Shown here one piece after another: positions 33,720 to 51,057 of a DNA stretch of 64,000 bases. Position 1 is the stretch's first letter. Each line of letters starts with the position of its first letter. A program made the translations under genes and the position numbers. The notes beneath the pieces are model-generated. The model worked only from the letters and a program-made list of their open reading frames with translations, had not been told where the DNA came from and did no database searches. Source of the DNA: Glebionis coronaria (Eukaryota > Streptophyta > Magnoliopsida > Asterales > Asteraceae); NCBI GenBank assembly GCA_025667525.1, contig CM046877.1, positions 619,580,580 through 619,644,579 of the forward strand. Direction: 5' to 3'.

Positions 33720-35053
33720 TGTGACAATCGTGGTTTTGAGGTTCGTCACTTAGGTTTATTTTGTGCTAGTTACGTGTCTTTACGTGTTTATGTGCTAATT
33801 GGTGTGTATAGATTGTGGTTTGGATATCGTATCCGGTACGGGGTACCTTGTGAGTGAAACGATGTGTGATGATTTCATGTTCATGAGCTCACATGGTAGT
33901 GATTATGAATTGAGATGGTGTTATTTAGTGGTTTATGTTTACGTATATGTATTATAGAAAATCGTATTTTTTACGATTTACGGTTTAGCATTTTGAGGTC
34001 TCAAATGAGGTGTTTAGTCATGTGAGTATTTGTCGGGATGGTTTCAAGTCATTTAGGACTTAGTTATAAAGTTTATTTCAAAATTTAAGATTTTTTTAAA
34101 ACTGTATATTTTACGTCTTTTACGGTAAACGCGTAAATTTGACTAGTTTTACGGTTTTGAGGTTTTGGAGGTTTTTGGAGCTGAAATAAATTAATGTAAA
34201 TTAAGGTATTATTAATAACATAATAATAAGTAATAAAAAAGAAAAAAATATATATATATGGGTCGGTTAGGGCCGAATAAAAAGAAAATAACCAAAAAGC
34301 CCAAAAACATGCCAAATGGACTTGTAATGGGATTAAGGGGCCTTTTGGACTTAACCAAACCCACTCCATAACCAAAATAACCAGATTTTCACCCCCATAA
34401 CATCTCATAGTCGAATTTTAACAATGGTGGCCAATTAGGGTTTCAAAAATAAAGATCTTCCATTATTTTAAGGTAAAATCTTCAATCCCTTTTTATTTAA
34501 ATTGTTTTTATGCATTTATAAATCAATACATGATGGATCTATGATTATGTCTAAATTAGAATCTGAGTTTTAATGATATAATAATGATTAAATTATTTAG
34601 GGTTTGTAATTAAACAAGTTATGGGTAATTAATTAGACTAATTATGTTAAATTCGTTTTTTAAAAAATTGGGCAGAATTTTTGGTCCATTGTTTTGATGA
34701 TATCTAGAGTTCTATAAACTCTTATTTTGCGATCCAAGTATCCCTGGAAAGGTATTTGAGTTGGCTTTCAAATGAAAGAAACTATAACTAAATTGGAGGT
34801 AGGGAAGTGGGTCAAAAACAGGTTACAACAGTCGGAGGTCAACACAGTTTGGAAATCAGTCGGATTTAATTTAATGTTTTAAGGTGATTAGGGTACTTAG
34901 GAGTACACTTGAGCCCTCTAATGAGCATGGGAGTTGGTTTATATATTAAATAAGAGGCCTGGAGGAGGGCAAAGCAAATGGGTTAGGGTAAGACCCCCTA
35001 ATCATAACAAACTTTTTGTATGTTCAAAATCAGTAAAATCCGAATAGACAAAA

Positions 35054-35205
<152 letters not shown>

Positions 35206-35431
35206 GGGCCTTAACAATAGCTTTAAGGTTGGGGTAAAAGGGAGGAGTTAGCTAAGATATGTAAGGGCATAGGATTTCCTTTACAGAGATAATGGTATGG
35301 TTAGGTGGGCGTTTGGCTTATAGTTTGGAGACCTAAAAACCGGGACTGTTTTGGATAAAATGTTAACGAGACGGGTTATGAAGTAAACTAAGTTAAGGGC
35401 TTTATAGAGGGGTGTAATGAGATGCTTAGAG

Positions 35432-35440
35432 TATATAAAT
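35432..35440 (+). promoter_or_regulatory. TATA box of the central LTR
   Basis: GTATATAAATGAGG, with the equivalent CATATAAATGAGG at 43480-43487 in the right LTR. Position and orientation fit the LTR promoter. Confidence 0.5.
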
Positions 35441-36378
35441 GAGGTATATATATGGGGGAATGTTAGATTTCCATCATAGGTTTATAAGCCATTTTAGTGT
35501 TTGGTTCATGTTTTGATTGTGTGCTTTTGTTTGTTAGCTTTTTGCTAGTGCGCGGATTTTTGGAGAAGCTCAATCGGGTGAGTTTCATAGTCCCATATCT
35601 TTTAATGATTTTGACTTCCAGATGGGATGGAAGAGACACTCGTTATGGTTTTATAAATTATTGCTGTGAATGTTTTATGATTGGTGATGGACTTGTGTGT
35701 ACTTATGTGATTAATTGCTATGTGATTCTTAATTATGTTTATGATTTGGATCGGGGGACACGTACCGTTTCATTTATTGTAGTTTGACTTGGTACCAAGG
35801 GGATGTTGACAAGGCGGGGCTTTGGAAATTGTGGTTATTGGTAAGGCTGGGAGCCTTGGAGTTGGTTTCGTATGATTAATTTTGAATGTTAGTTGTTAAT
35901 GCACATTTGTAACACATTGTCCTTATATTTTTATTGTTGGTGGTTATTCACAGCTTATATTATAACTGATTTGGCATTGGAGTCTAAACCTATGACTCTC
36001 ACCAACTTTATGTTGACGTGTTTTAGTGTCTCTTTCAGGTGAGAATGTAGTTAAGCTTGGGTATAGAAGTGGCTAGCTTTGGAGGCATTAGGATTGCATT
36101 TAGAAGGAGATCCCCGTTTCTTCTTAGTTTATTTTATGTGTTTTGAATACGTGATACTATGAACCTATATGTTGATTTGTTGTGTTATTTGTTTGTCTTG
36201 GGTAAGAGGTAGGATTGTTACCTACTTACCTAGACTCCTGCATTAATGAGATATTTCCATGACATTTGTGTCACCTTTTATGACATTTTTAATTCATATA
36301 GTTCTCTCTATAGACACGCTGTTGTTGTGATGATATCCATACATCGCGCCCCTTATTCCGCCATGGTGGGGTGTGACA

Positions 36379-39300
36379 GAATGGTATCAGAGCCAATGGT
36401 TATAGATAATTAGGTTGCCTAGTTTCGTAGCCTAGTCTATAGCTTGAGGGTCCTTGCATATAGGCGTCATAGGAGTATGTGTGCATTTTATAATAATTGA
36501 TGTGTTTGGATGTTCTTTATTGTGATGTTTTGACTAGTATGAATTGAACCATAGTAAGTCGATACTTAGCCACATGTTATTTTTCTTTTCGGGATGTGAC
36601 TAGTGCTGGTTGAACCATAATCATCCACGCTAGTCATTGTCGTATTTTGCTTAAATTGTACATTATAGTACATAATTTGGTACATGGTAGTTTCTATCTT
36701 TTGTTGGGTTATTTTATGTACCTGAGGTATAGTATTTTTCTTTTGTTGTTTAAGTCATGTTCCCTAAGAATCATGTGGTGGTTTGAGTTATTAGGAGTAG
36801 GTGGATATGAAGGATTTTAAGCCGTTTCCACTCTTATGGGCGACATGACTTATAACTGATTATGTTTTCGTTTTGGATTTAGTCTATGCTGTTTTAGCTA
36901 GACAATGGATTTATGCATTTCAAGAGCTTGACTATGTTATTTAAATAGTTGGAGTTTTAGACCTTATTGTTTATGTGGTTATGTGCTTAGATGAGTTGAT
37001 GGATTTATGTGTTATATGTTGTGTTGATTCTTATAAGTGTCATCATAGGAGGGAGTGCATTGGGGAAAGGGTAATTGAATAAGTATGGTGTCCAACATAG
37101 TTATAAAAGTACCACAACTTCAATGGGTTCTCAAGTATAATTTCATGAAAGAGGGTTAGTACATGCTTGTATATGATGAGATGTGGATTTTGGGTATATT
37201 TATAATACATGGGTTTATGTAACAGCTGCCTACGACATGGCTATTTTTTTTAGTGTGTTATATGTTTTGAGTTATAGTCGTGTTGTGTGATTATGGTGTC
37301 ACACGATATGGGTTGGTTTTGGTGATGGGTTTTGTGCCTTGTTGTGGCATGGTGAGATGGTGAGATGGTGATTACTCGTATGGAAAAACGAGTGTATGAC
37401 GCGATCGATTGACTTGACATGTATGATAACGAGTATGTTTTAGGAGATTTAATAGGTATATATATGTGGATGTATATATACTAGTATGTGTTAAGTTATG
37501 ATATATGGTCGTTTTGTAGTTATTACCTTATTATAATTTGAACGTACCTTGTGTTTGCTCGTGTTTTACGGTGCTGGAGTTTAATGGAGTTCCAACGACG
37601 TTTTGAGTCTTTTGATGTGTGTCTACATTCGGGTATGTATTTAATTAATGAGAAATACTAAATTTTCTTGCAAATAAGTGTGGCTGATTATAGGAAAACG
37701 GTTTTGAAAATAATTTGTAAGTGTATGGTATGATATCGTGACTTACATATTTTTTTTAAGTTTGTAGTAGTAAGCTATAAAAAAAATTTGTCTTGAAAAT
37801 AATTGGATTAGTTTTCTATGTAACATATGATATTACATTTTAAAAGGGTAAAGAAATTTTACAAAAATTTTCTTAAGTGTAGTTAAAATTTTAGAAGTCT
37901 TTAACTAGACGACAAGAGTAAAAGGGAGATTTTATTATAGTAATGATAATAATAACACCACACCGTGTAAACGTGTAGTAGTTTAGTTATAACCAGCCTA
38001 AAGGGATTTTATAAAATAACAATAATAATATAGAATATAATAAAAAAACACGGTATTTTATAAACATGTATTGGTTTCATAATAACAAGTGAAATAAGTT
38101 TAATATGGGTAAACAAGATAATGGTTAGAATAAGATTGTAGTATACTAACTAGTTGATATCTGGATTAAATGATGAAGATAAACGGATGAGTTATTGGTT
38201 AAAAATGAGTATGATTGGTTTTAGTAGTATTGGAGTTTGGTTCTTATGAGAAGTAACTAATTGGGACGAAAGTTAAAAATTTTCTAAGGTATCGAGATTT
38301 GGTAATACTAATCGTGAAGAGTCTGAATTTTTCGTTGTTGGCACACTCCATTGATCTTTCGGATTACATTGTTTTGTTTTCAGTTGTTTTGGCTAGGGTT
38401 CGTTTTACCCTATATTTTATTTTGGGGCACGATTGTTTGGAATTCTTTGGTTACACATCATGGTTGATTTATTTACGCGGTTGTGGGAACGTTAGGATGA
38501 GAGGATAGAGTTGGGTAGTATTACTTATGGTTAGATACTATAATGGAGAGATGTGTTTTGGTTTAAAGGTTGGTTGAAGTACCATTAGGAGAATTGATGA
38601 AAGTACTAGCGGATGTGAGGGTAGAGTAGAAAGTTTATACTAATGGAAAGGTTGGGCAAGTAACACGTAAGGGATTGGTATAGTTATTGAGGCAAGGTAG
38701 TAGTAGACACGTGAAGGAAAACAGGAATGTGAAAGAATGATTGGTAGGAGGCTGATTAACGGTGAAGTCAACAAGTAAGGAAGGGTGAGCCATTGAGGGG
38801 TTGAAGTACTTTTAGAAATATTGTGGTAGATGAGTTGAAGTTAGAAGCTACTGGTAGTGTGAAGTTCCTAGGTAACATCATGGAGACGAGAAGGAGTGCG
38901 TAAAGAGCTACATCGCGAAGCAAGGAGCTGAAAGGACTACGTGTCGGCTGCAAGAAGGATGCAAGAGATTTCGAAGGAGTCACAAAAGTTGCAAGGGCTG
39001 GAAAGGTGACAAGAACTATGATGGGAAATTTACGTATGGTTCGTGACAAAGAAGGGCGGATCGAGTATCGGAGTGGAGCTACAAAGAGCTGAACCAGTGG
39101 ATCGTGATGAAGTGAATACATGACATGGGAGATTATGAACTCGTGGAAGTAACAAGGGGAGTCGATTGACTACGCGGATAGAATTTTTGTGGCAATCAAT
39201 ATCGAGGGATGAGAAGTGAAGCTGAGCTGAATAAGTTTTGTGGAGAAGTGATTAGAGAGTCGGTTTTGTGAAGGTGTTATGAAAGATCTTTAGAAGAGAC

Positions 39301-41772
39301 AGCTACGCATTATCCAATGCACTAGTGATTTCCATAGATTTGATGAATGAAGTATGGAATTTTTGTTGGACGGGATAGTGTAGGAATAAGGGAGAACCAT
39401 GGAAGGAGAGAACCAAGTATTCCTAGAAGATGATGATTGAAAGTACCTCAATGTAGGCTCAAGATCAAAGTAGAAGTATGAGATTTGAATAAGAATTCAG
39501 AGTATGGCTTAGTAGGCAAATGGAAACTAATGTGGGTATAAGATGAGAGTGTGATCCGCATGGAATCACATGAAACTCTAGTATGTCCCTATTAGGAGGG
39601 AGTAGGAGATCTAGTTGTAAGAAAAACAAGTGAAGCTACTTGGAAAATTTTGGCGTATAGACGACTAGATAGACTTAGTTAGTGGAGCTGGATTGTTATA
39701 TCTGCCTAGAATGCTAGAGGCATTTGGGGTACGAGACGTAGATAATGATCTATACAGATCATGAACGTCTCCAACACATATTTAATCATCTTGATTGAAC
39801 ATTTGGAAAAGGTGATGGGTGGAGTTAAGTGATGAAAGAAAATTGCAAGGCCAAGTACCATCTGGGAAAGGCAAGCATGGTTGATGAGACATGGAATAAG
39901 AAGAATGAAGTGAAGCTGAGACGAACTTGAACTATATGGATGACGTATTAGGGTGGTTTGGATGAAGGATGTAGGTTGCACGAGTTGAGTTGTCTAAAGC
40001 AGAGAACGAGTCAACATGTATGTTGCGTGGCTTAGACAATCAATGGAGGAAAGAGACGTAGACTATACTTCCTACATAGATAGGAGTAGTTTAGAAAGGG
40101 AGATGTAAGGACGAAGTTGGTGGAAAGGGATACATAATAGGGTAGAGGATTAAGTACGACGAGAGTTGGGTGATAGTCAATAGACTGACTAATTCATCTC
40201 ATATTTCAAGAGGAATGAGAAGTCACGTAGTTGAGAAGTTGGAAGGATTACGTACGGATGTGATGGAATAGAGGGTTTTGCGTAAAATATATCTTAATAT
40301 GTATGGAATGCCTTATGAAGGATTATGGCAAGGGAAGAAACGATGGGAAGCATCACATCGTGATGTATGGTATGAGTTGAGGAAGAAGAAGGAAGTGTGT
40401 ATAGAAGCGAAGCATGAATGAAATAGGTCGAGATAGGTACCGAAGGTAAAACTTTGGTAGAGCCTAATGAGTAGAATAAAGCACAACGCAGGCTAATACT
40501 GTCGTAGTGTGGAAAAGGAAATGGCACTGACCTATACTGATTGTTTGGGAGGCTTAGTATCGATAATCGAATGGATGAGGAGTTATAGGTGTGATGTGCC
40601 ATAGGGATGAAGGGCTTGGTCTAAATGAGACAAGATGAGGAGCAATGTGACCTTGAAGGTAAGACATTGTGTAGGTATAAAGGAAGTGTTGAGTATAAAA
40701 AAAATTATGAAGAAAAGTGAGAGAGAAATGTATAGGTGCTACTAATGAGCTATCCAAATTTAATGGAAGTAGTTGTAGCATGGGTTTGGATGGCAGTTGA
40801 TAGACTAACTGAGATAACCGTCCTTTTGATGATGTGTATAGATCATAAGTTGATTTGGATTGGAAGAACTAATGGATATGTTAAAGACCGTCATAGGTCC
40901 CTTTGTAAGGAAATTGGAATTTTTAAGTAGTTTAGGGTACGGACTAAAGGGATTTGATGAACATGATTGGATATGAGTATATCCAGCTAACTGGAAAAGG
41001 ATAGGCAAGTGAGATATTTATACAACCTTAGGTGTTACACTGAGGGCATGGGTGATTGATTTAGAGGTAGTTAGGAAACTCGTTAGTGATGGCTGAGTTT
41101 TCATTTAATGATAGTTATCATACTAGAAGTCGATAAATGCCATTTGAGGCACTATATGAAAGGATAGGGTGAGTTGTCCCCATTGTGGACTAGAATTGGT
41201 AAAAGAGGCTACTAGTGTGGTAATGATGTTTGTGGAAAGGATGAGAGCAACAAGGGATGCTATGTAGAAAAGGAAGAAACCACTAGAGTTAGTGACAAAG
41301 TTATGTAGGATGTTTCACCCATAGTAACGGGTGGTATGTTTTGGTAAAATGGAAGAGTTGATGTTGAGTTTTGTAGGTCCATTTATGATCTTTGGAAAGA
41401 TCGGACCAGTAGCTTATGAGCATAGAATTACCTGGGGGAAATGAGTGGTATACATGTTATATTTCGTGTATTAGGATTGGTAAATGTTGATTGAGAATGC
41501 ATATTTGCATGTACGGTTATTCGAGATTTGTGTTAATAAGAGTTTGTTTTATCAAAGAGTCATTTGTGAGATTTATTGACTTTGAGGTCAAGAGTTTGGC
41601 AATGAATTTAAATATTATTGGTTAGTATATGTGGTAATTTGAGACTTGAACTAAAGTTCACGTGGAAATGAGAGGAGTTCTTTTAGAACAAGTATCCTCA
41701 GTTGTTTGCTAATGGTATGTTTTGATCCTAAGGAGTAAATCTCGGGACGAGATTTCTATTAGGAGGGAGTGA
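36379..41772 (+). pseudogene. Decayed chromovirus internal region, second (full) copy
   Basis: 5.4 kb between two LTRs, from PBS to polypurine tract (TTAGGAGGGAGTGA at 41759-41772). No sense frame above about 75 codons survives, so gag and pol are dead. Integrase fragments remain: WVIVNRLTNSSHIS near 40167-40208, a second VDRLTEI near 40795-40815, AEFSFNDSYHTRSR at 41091-41132, then MPFEALYE, and a GPVAYEHRI fragment near 41405. Two VDRLT fragments about 630 bp apart suggest internal rearrangement. It could only have moved, if at all, with proteins from other elements. Confidence 0.8.
36382..36394 (+). other. Primer-binding site (initiator tRNA-Met) of the second internal copy
   Basis: TGGTATCAGAGCC three bases after the LTR end at 36378. 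Confidence 0.92.
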
Positions 41773-44424
<2,652 letters not shown>

Positions 44425-46912
44425 AGTAAATGATTTGTTAAATGATTTTCCTAAAACAACAACACAGAATCCTAAAGCTACTGAATCTCCTGAAGTTGGG
44501 GAGGGTGGTGAGTCCAACACACCATACCCTACAGCTTTGGAAAAATTGGCATCTGCAAGGTTAGCTAAAAAGGGTCCTTATGATGAGGATATGTGGGAGA
44601 CTTTCAAGCAAGTTAAAATCAATCTCCCTCTTATTGATGCTATCAAGCAAATTCCTGCTTATGCCAAGTTTTTAAAGGACTTGTGTACTCAGAAGAGGAA
44701 GATGAAGGCGTCTTTGCCTAAAAAGATTGACCTAACTGAGCATGTTAGTGCAGTCTTGTCTAGCTTCCTTCCTCCTAAATTCAAAGATCCTGGAGCACCG
44801 ATGATTTTAGTTGTGGTGGGAAATATTTCCATGAAGAAGGCGCTCCTTGATCTTGGTGCCAGTATCAACATCCTTCCTGCTAGTTTGGTCGATAAGTATG
44901 ACTTAGGAACTCTTCGTAAGACAGACACCATTATTTCCTTAGCTGATCGATCTACCAAAATTCCTAGAGGTATCTTAGAGGATGTTATTGTGAAAGTTGA
45001 TGACTTCTATTACCCAGTTGACTTCTTTGTTATGGACACCGAGTCACAATACAAGGATGTTCAACCAACTATTATCCTTGGGCACCCATTCTTAGCCACG
45101 ATAGATGCTAGGATTAATTGTCGAACCAGCGCCATGGATATTGCATTCGGTAATAAGAAGATAAGATTGAATGTGTTTAATTCTATGAATTCTCCTACGA
45201 TGAATGAATGTTATCAAGTAGATGTGATCGATGAGGAAGTCCAAAAGCACGCATCCCGTATGCTTAAGGATGATCGTTTGGAATTATATCTTACTGGTGA
45301 GAACGAGGAGATTCTTAATGTTGTTGAAGTTCAAGAGATTCAAGAGTGTTTGGTCAGTTCTTTGGACCATCAAAAACCACCTTGGTCTTATAAAGTGGAG
45401 CCCTTGCCTTTTACTTTTTACACGACCACGAAGTCGTCTCTAGAGGTGCCTCCGACTCTTGAACTAAAACCTTTGCCATCCAATCTCAAATATGCTTTTC
45501 TTGGTCCTAATAATACGTTACCCGTTATTGTTGCTTCTGATCTTTCTGAATCACAAGAGGAAGCACTTCTAAAAGTGCTTTCCAAGTACAAAGCATCAGT
45601 GGGATGGAAAATTGCAGATTTGAAAGGGATCAGTCCTTCATTATGTATGCATCAAATGGTTACGGACCCAGATATTAAGCTAGCAAGAGATGCACAAAGG
45701 CGTCTGAATCCTAATATGAAAGAGGTGGTGAAGACGGAAGTTCTTAAATGGTTAGATTTTGGTATCATCTATCCCATTTCGGATAGTAAATGGGTAAGTC
45801 CCACTCAAAAGGTGCCTAAAAAGGCCAGAATCACCATTGTGGAAACCGAGAGTGGGGAAAAACTCACAACCCGACCAATTACTGGGTGGAGAGTGTGTAT
45901 AGATTACCGTAAGCTGAATACTGCCACATCTAAAGATCACTTCCCATTACCCTTCATTGATCAAATAGTTGAGAAGCTTTCTGGTAAGAAGTTCTATTGC
46001 TTCCTGGATGGGTACTCCGGTTATAATCAAATACCCATCCATCCAGATGACCAGGCCAAAACTACGTTTACGTATCCATATGGGACATTTGCATTTCGAA
46101 GAATGCCTTTTGGCTTGTGTAATGCACCCGCTACCTTTCAGCGGTGCATGATGAGTATCTTTTCTGACATGGTTGGAGAATCTATAGAGATATTTATGGA
46201 TGATTTCTCCATCTTTGGTCAATCCTTTGAAAGCTGTCTTGATCAGCTTGAAAGAGTGTTAAAAAGATGCACCAAAACTAATCTGGTGCTTAGTTGGGAG
46301 AAGAGCCATTTCATGGTTCGAGAGGGAATTGTATTAGGGCATGTTGTGTCTGAAAAATGATTTGAGGTTGATTGTACCAAAGTTCAAGTCATTTCAACCC
46401 TTCCTCCTCCCACTACCATCAAAGGTGTGCGATCTTTTCTTGGTCATGCCGGGTTCTATAGGCGATTTATTAAAGTGTTTAGTGCAATATCAAAGCCTCT
46501 TTGTAATTTACTCTTAAAAGATGCACGCTTTGACTTTAATGAATCATGTCTTAAATCATTCAACATGCTTAATCAAAAGCTTGTAGAAGCCCCTATTCTA
46601 CAATCACCTGATTGGTCGAAGCCTTTCGAGATCATGTGTGATGCGAGTGATTATGCCGTAGGGGCGGTTTTGGGACAACGTGTCGATAAAAAACTTGTTG
46701 TAATCTTTTATGGTAGTAAGACTTTTTTAGAAGCTCAAATGAATTACAACACTATTAAAAAAGAGTTGTTAGCTGTGGTTTTTGCTCTTGATAAGTTTAG
46801 GTCATATATTTGGGGGCATTCTAAGGTGATTGTATTTTCACATCACAGTGCCTTAAAAAGCTTCCGGAGTTTTGGTCCAAACAACAAAGAAAATACTTCT
46901 TCTCCTAGTTGA
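44425..46912 (+). pseudogene. Athila-type Gypsy gag end, protease, RT, RNase H
   Basis: The frame is open back into the LTR, but Athila-like protein begins about VNDLLNDFPK. It then gives the gag end (FKQVKINLPLIDAIKQIPAY, KKIDLTEHVSAVL), the protease (KKALLDLGASINILPASL, with DLG as is usual in this clade, and IILGHPFLATIDARI), and RT (WVSPTQKVPKKAR, WRVCIDYRKLNTAT, MPFGLCNAPATFQ, catalytic IFMDDFSIFG). A TGA at 46358-46360, GGA by context, breaks the frame just after RT. RNase H follows in the same frame (RSFLGHAGFYRRF, MCDASDYAVGAVL, NTIKKELLAVVFALDKFR) and is cut short after VIVFSHHSALKS, where the rest is deleted. gag N-terminus, PBS and 5' LTR are missing. Confidence 0.9.
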
Positions 46913-46919
46913 AGCATTA

Positions 46920-48122
46920 TTTTTGGCAGGATCCAGAGCTATATAAATTGTGTGCTGACTAAGTTGTTAGGAGATGTGTTCCCGACCACGAGCATATGGA
47001 CATATTGGCTCATTGCCATTCTTATGCATGTTGTGGACACTTTGGTGCTACAAAAACTGGGCATAAAATCCTACAAAGCGGTTTCTTTTGGCCGACTATA
47101 TTCAAGGATGCCCAGTCTTTTGTAAAAGCATGTATTCGTTGCCAACAAGTTGGTGGGATTTCAAGGCGTGATCAAACGCCTATGAATCCCATACTTGTTA
47201 TTGAGATCTTTGACGTGTGAGGAATTGACTTTTTTGACCATTCCCCACTTCCCATGGTAATATGTACATTTTAGTGGCAGTTGATTATGTGTCTAAGTGG
47301 GTAGAGGCTGAGGCTACTAGAACAAATGACCATAGTGTAGTTCTTAAGTTTGTTAAGAAGAGTATCTTTGCTAGGCATGGAATTCCTAAGGCTATCACTA
47401 GTGATGGGGGTTCCCACATTAAGAACTTTAGATTTGGGAAATTATTGAAACACTATGGAGTTAATCATAACATAGCTACCCTTTATCACCCACAGACTAG
47501 TGGACATGTGGAAGTATCTAATAGGGAGATTAAGCGAATTTTAGAAAAGACCGTTCGTAGTGATAGGAAAGATTGTTCCTTGAGGTTAGATGATGTCTTG
47601 TGGGCATATAGGATGGCTTTTAAGACTCCTATTGGTATGTCACCGTATAAGTTGGTATATGGAAAGGCGTGTCATTTACCGGTTGAGATAGAGCATAGGG
47701 CTGAATGGGCGATTAAGACTGTTAATCTGGATTTAGAGAGAATGGGTAGTTCTAGGAAAATTCAATTATCTGAATTGGATGAGATTAGACGTGATGCTTA
47801 TGAAAGTTCTAGGATTTATAAGGAGAAAACCAAAGCTTTTCATGACCGACACATCACCAATAAATCTTTCTTGGTTGGTCAAAAAGTTTGGTCATTCAAT
47901 GCTAGACTTAAGCTTTTCCTAGGAAAGTTGAGAAGTAAATGGATGGGTCCATACATTCTGACTCAAGTCTCTCCACATGGAGCCATTGAAATAAAAATTA
48001 TGGTGGGTGGAGAGCCTTTTAAAGTTAATGGACACCGTTTGAAGCCGTATGTTGAGTTGGAGAGTGATCATATGGAAACGGTGGATGTGGTTTATTTGGA
48101 ACCACTCCAACCGTCTCAATAG
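46920..48122 (+). pseudogene. Athila-type Gypsy integrase, frame-broken
   Basis: The zinc domain (ILAHCHSYACCGHFG ... CIRCQQVGG) is in one frame and stops at a TGA near 47218 where the family has Trp. The core resumes one frame over at 47262: [12 protein letters not shown] and ITSDGGSHI supply the two Asp, and [11 protein letters not shown] the Glu. It is followed by [28 protein letters not shown] and a C-terminal [15 protein letters not shown], with no chromodomain. Integrase inserts element DNA; this copy cannot be expressed whole. The next in-frame stop is at 48120-48122. Confidence 0.9.
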
Positions 48123-49890
48123 CTCATATGAGTTATGTTTGGCTGAAAACGGTAAACTTAGCGCTTTGCGGGAGGCAACCCATGGTTTGTGGTTTGTAGT
48201 GTGTGTATTTTCTTTTGCAATTTATTATTCTATTTTTGTGTGTGTTTGAAACTTTGTGGGTGTGTTCACTAAAAACCCTCACGAGACAAAACTCGTCCAG
48301 TCGGGCTACCGAGTGGTTTAAAGGCTTGTTGCATACGCTAAATGCAACCGTGATTCCTACGAACGTGAGTTAGGTTTTTGTTTTTGTGTGAGTTTGTCAA
48401 ATTGATTTTTAACCAAAATTTCAATTTAAAGTTTTTGAATTAGGGGCAATGCAATGCTTTAAGTTGAGGGGGTGGCACATGTGTTACATGTTTTTGTGTG
48501 AAATTTTGGTCAAAATGGGTTAAAATGTGATTTTTTGGGAAATATTGAAAATTAAAAAAAATTTAAATCACATTATACGAGTCTTGTGCTAATTAGATGT
48601 GGAAGTTTCTTCTACATATACGTTTGTTGAGTGTTTGCAGATTCCGAAGATTAGCTTGTGGATGATTTAATGGAGCAAGCTAGAGGATTTGACCATAATT
48701 ATCAGGTGCACCCTAATCCATTGTATAATTTAGTTATTAAATTGATTTGATTGTTTGCATGTAGTTAGGCATATGTATAATTTAGATGATCAAACCACGC
48801 CGGTTGAATTCCTCTACTTACCTTTGCTTAGATCGAGTAAAAAAGTTTGAATAAATAATATGAAATATAGTAATGTAATAGTTGGGTTAGGACATTTTAA
48901 ATTGATCTTATTCGGCTCGCCGCCCGCACACGGTGGCCTTAGAAAAGAGTTGGGGAACTGTCATAATTATTGGTGGTAGTCATATGTTGGGCTTGCCTAT
49001 CTGATTCGTCACCCGCGCAAGGTGATACTTTATTTGTTAGCATGGGTCAGACGCTAATTTTTATGATGGATAGCATTACACTTAGCTGAGACAATTTTAT
49101 GTGAAATAACCCAATCCTTGTATTGTTGTAATGAAATTAGGAAGATTAGTTTAATTTAGTGCATTGTATAATTAGACTATGTGGTAGATAACTCCATCAT
49201 GTGATGTACCAGTAGGCACGAAGTATAGTTGTCCCCATTTAATTAAAACAGACTAAATTAACCGTTTTCCATGTGCCAATGTGTCTTAGTATGCACCTAT
49301 ATGATCGATATTCATTTTTCTAAATGATTGGTCTTTATATCAATTTTAAAAGGAGTGTATAAAGCGTTCGGGATGACTTGTATAAGAAACGGTCCTGAAT
49401 GGCTAAAAAAAAGCTTATGTGCGTTGTGAAAAAAAAGGTGAAAAAGAAAAGTAGAAAAAATGGAAAAAAATTTGTGAAAAAAAGAAAAAAAGAAAGGAGG
49501 TGAAAGTATATAAGCTAAAGCATGATGGCTTATGATGTGCTCTTATGGTATAAAAACTCCAATGTTATAAAAGGTGTAAGATATTCTCACCTTTTGTTTT
49601 AGATTAATGTTTAGATTGATTATAGGTGTGCATTAGGTACGTTGGACACACGGTTAATTTGATGAAACATAAAGTAAATGGAATCAATGAGAATGGTTAT
49701 GCTAAGTGTTTAAGAAGGACAAAAATATTGGTAATCATTTTGGATTATTTTTCATGTTGGATGGTTATTAGTGTACAAAGTTAAATTTGATCTTTTTGAT
49801 AGAATTTCAATGATATGTTTAAAAATTATGAAATTAACATGCTTGTATATTTTATTTTAATTTTACTCTGAGACAGAGAAAATGTTACGT
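48123..49890 (+). other. Athila 3' non-coding region
   Basis: 1.8 kb between integrase and the polypurine tract, without a coherent frame. Near the start is GCGCTTTGCGGGAGGCAACC, a word I recall from this position in Athila elements. It also has A/G-rich stretches (49400-49500). The region is longer than in simple Gypsy elements, as usual for this clade, but no envelope-like ORF remains. Confidence 0.65.
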
Positions 49891-49901
49891 TTGAGGGGGT
49901 T
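49890..49901 (+). other. Athila polypurine tract
   Basis: TTTGAGGGGGTT directly before the LTR start TGATTGG. Confidence 0.65.
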
Positions 49902-51057
49902 TGATTGGTGTATTTTGCATACACCTAATAGCTGTTAGTTTAGCATAATTATATATTTATCTTTCGTTATACATGTACTTTTAATGTGTTTTGTGATTAT
50001 GTAGGTTACGAGCGAAATATAATAAAATGGCCGCTTAATTATTTTTTTTGGAGAAAAGACATTGTGAGCGCCGATAAATGAAGAAGGAATATTGAAGGGA
50101 ATAAAAAAAAGTCAAGACGTTGGGATATCAAAAGAGACAAAAGGATTTTGTTACACAATTGGTACAGAGGAGAGCCGAATATAAAAAAAAAGACATTCAT
50201 TGGTGAAAAAAAAGGACGGCAAGAGCATATAGCAACAAGAAGGATTAATAAAAAAAGGAGGCAACCATTTGTTTTTTTTGGCAAAAAGAAAGTCAACAAT
50301 CATCATTAAGGAAAAAAAAGGACGAATTGCATTGTTGCAAGTGGATGATGAACAGTAGATCGTGGCTTGGGTACACTGTAATGTCCGGTTAATTTTGTTG
50401 TAATTCTTTCCGGTAACTTTATTTATGGTTTGATCATTACTTTTGGATTATCATATTTATTTTACATTGATTTATTATTTATTTATAAATTATATTATTT
50501 GATTTGGTATTATGTTTAGTTAATTGTGCAAGACAATTTATTATTAGTTAGCAATTCATACTTATTCTATTTAGCTAAAGAAAAAGATGGTTGCATAAGC
50601 GATATAAATTATACCTAAATAAATTATTAAAACATAATCATTGGTTGGATTAATATAAGATTTATTATCGTGAGTCATTGTTAAATGCCAACATTAATTC
50701 ATTCATATTAGGTAGAAATAATGTTTTTAAACGAACTAAGAAGTTTTGATAATCCATAAGTGTGATCAACCATAAATATTAGGAGCTGGAAGGGATTGCA
50801 TTTTTCTTTTAATTGTTTACATCCTTATTATATTTTCTAGCTTTATTATTAGTTTAATAATTATTTTAATTTTTAACCAGCTTTTTTATTATCAAAAGTA
50901 TTTTAGTCGTTAGATTCCAAAACCAAAACTTTTATTGATCAGTGATCACCCTAAAACTTAAACTAAAACCACATATTCCTGATGGATTCGATACCCGCTT
51001 ACCCTATCTAGTCTAAGGTAATTAGGTTATTTTTGACCGGCACTTCGACGTTGATCA
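49902..51057 (+). repeat. Probable Athila 3' LTR (1.16 kb)
   Basis: Begins TGATTGGTGTATTTTGC after the polypurine tract and is proposed to end GACGTTGATCA, giving TGAT...ATCA ends as in the larger family at 3269. No second LTR is present for comparison, so the right end is inferred from terminal symmetry and from the LINE-like reading that starts at 51058. The start could instead be TGTATTTTGC at 49909. Confidence 0.55.
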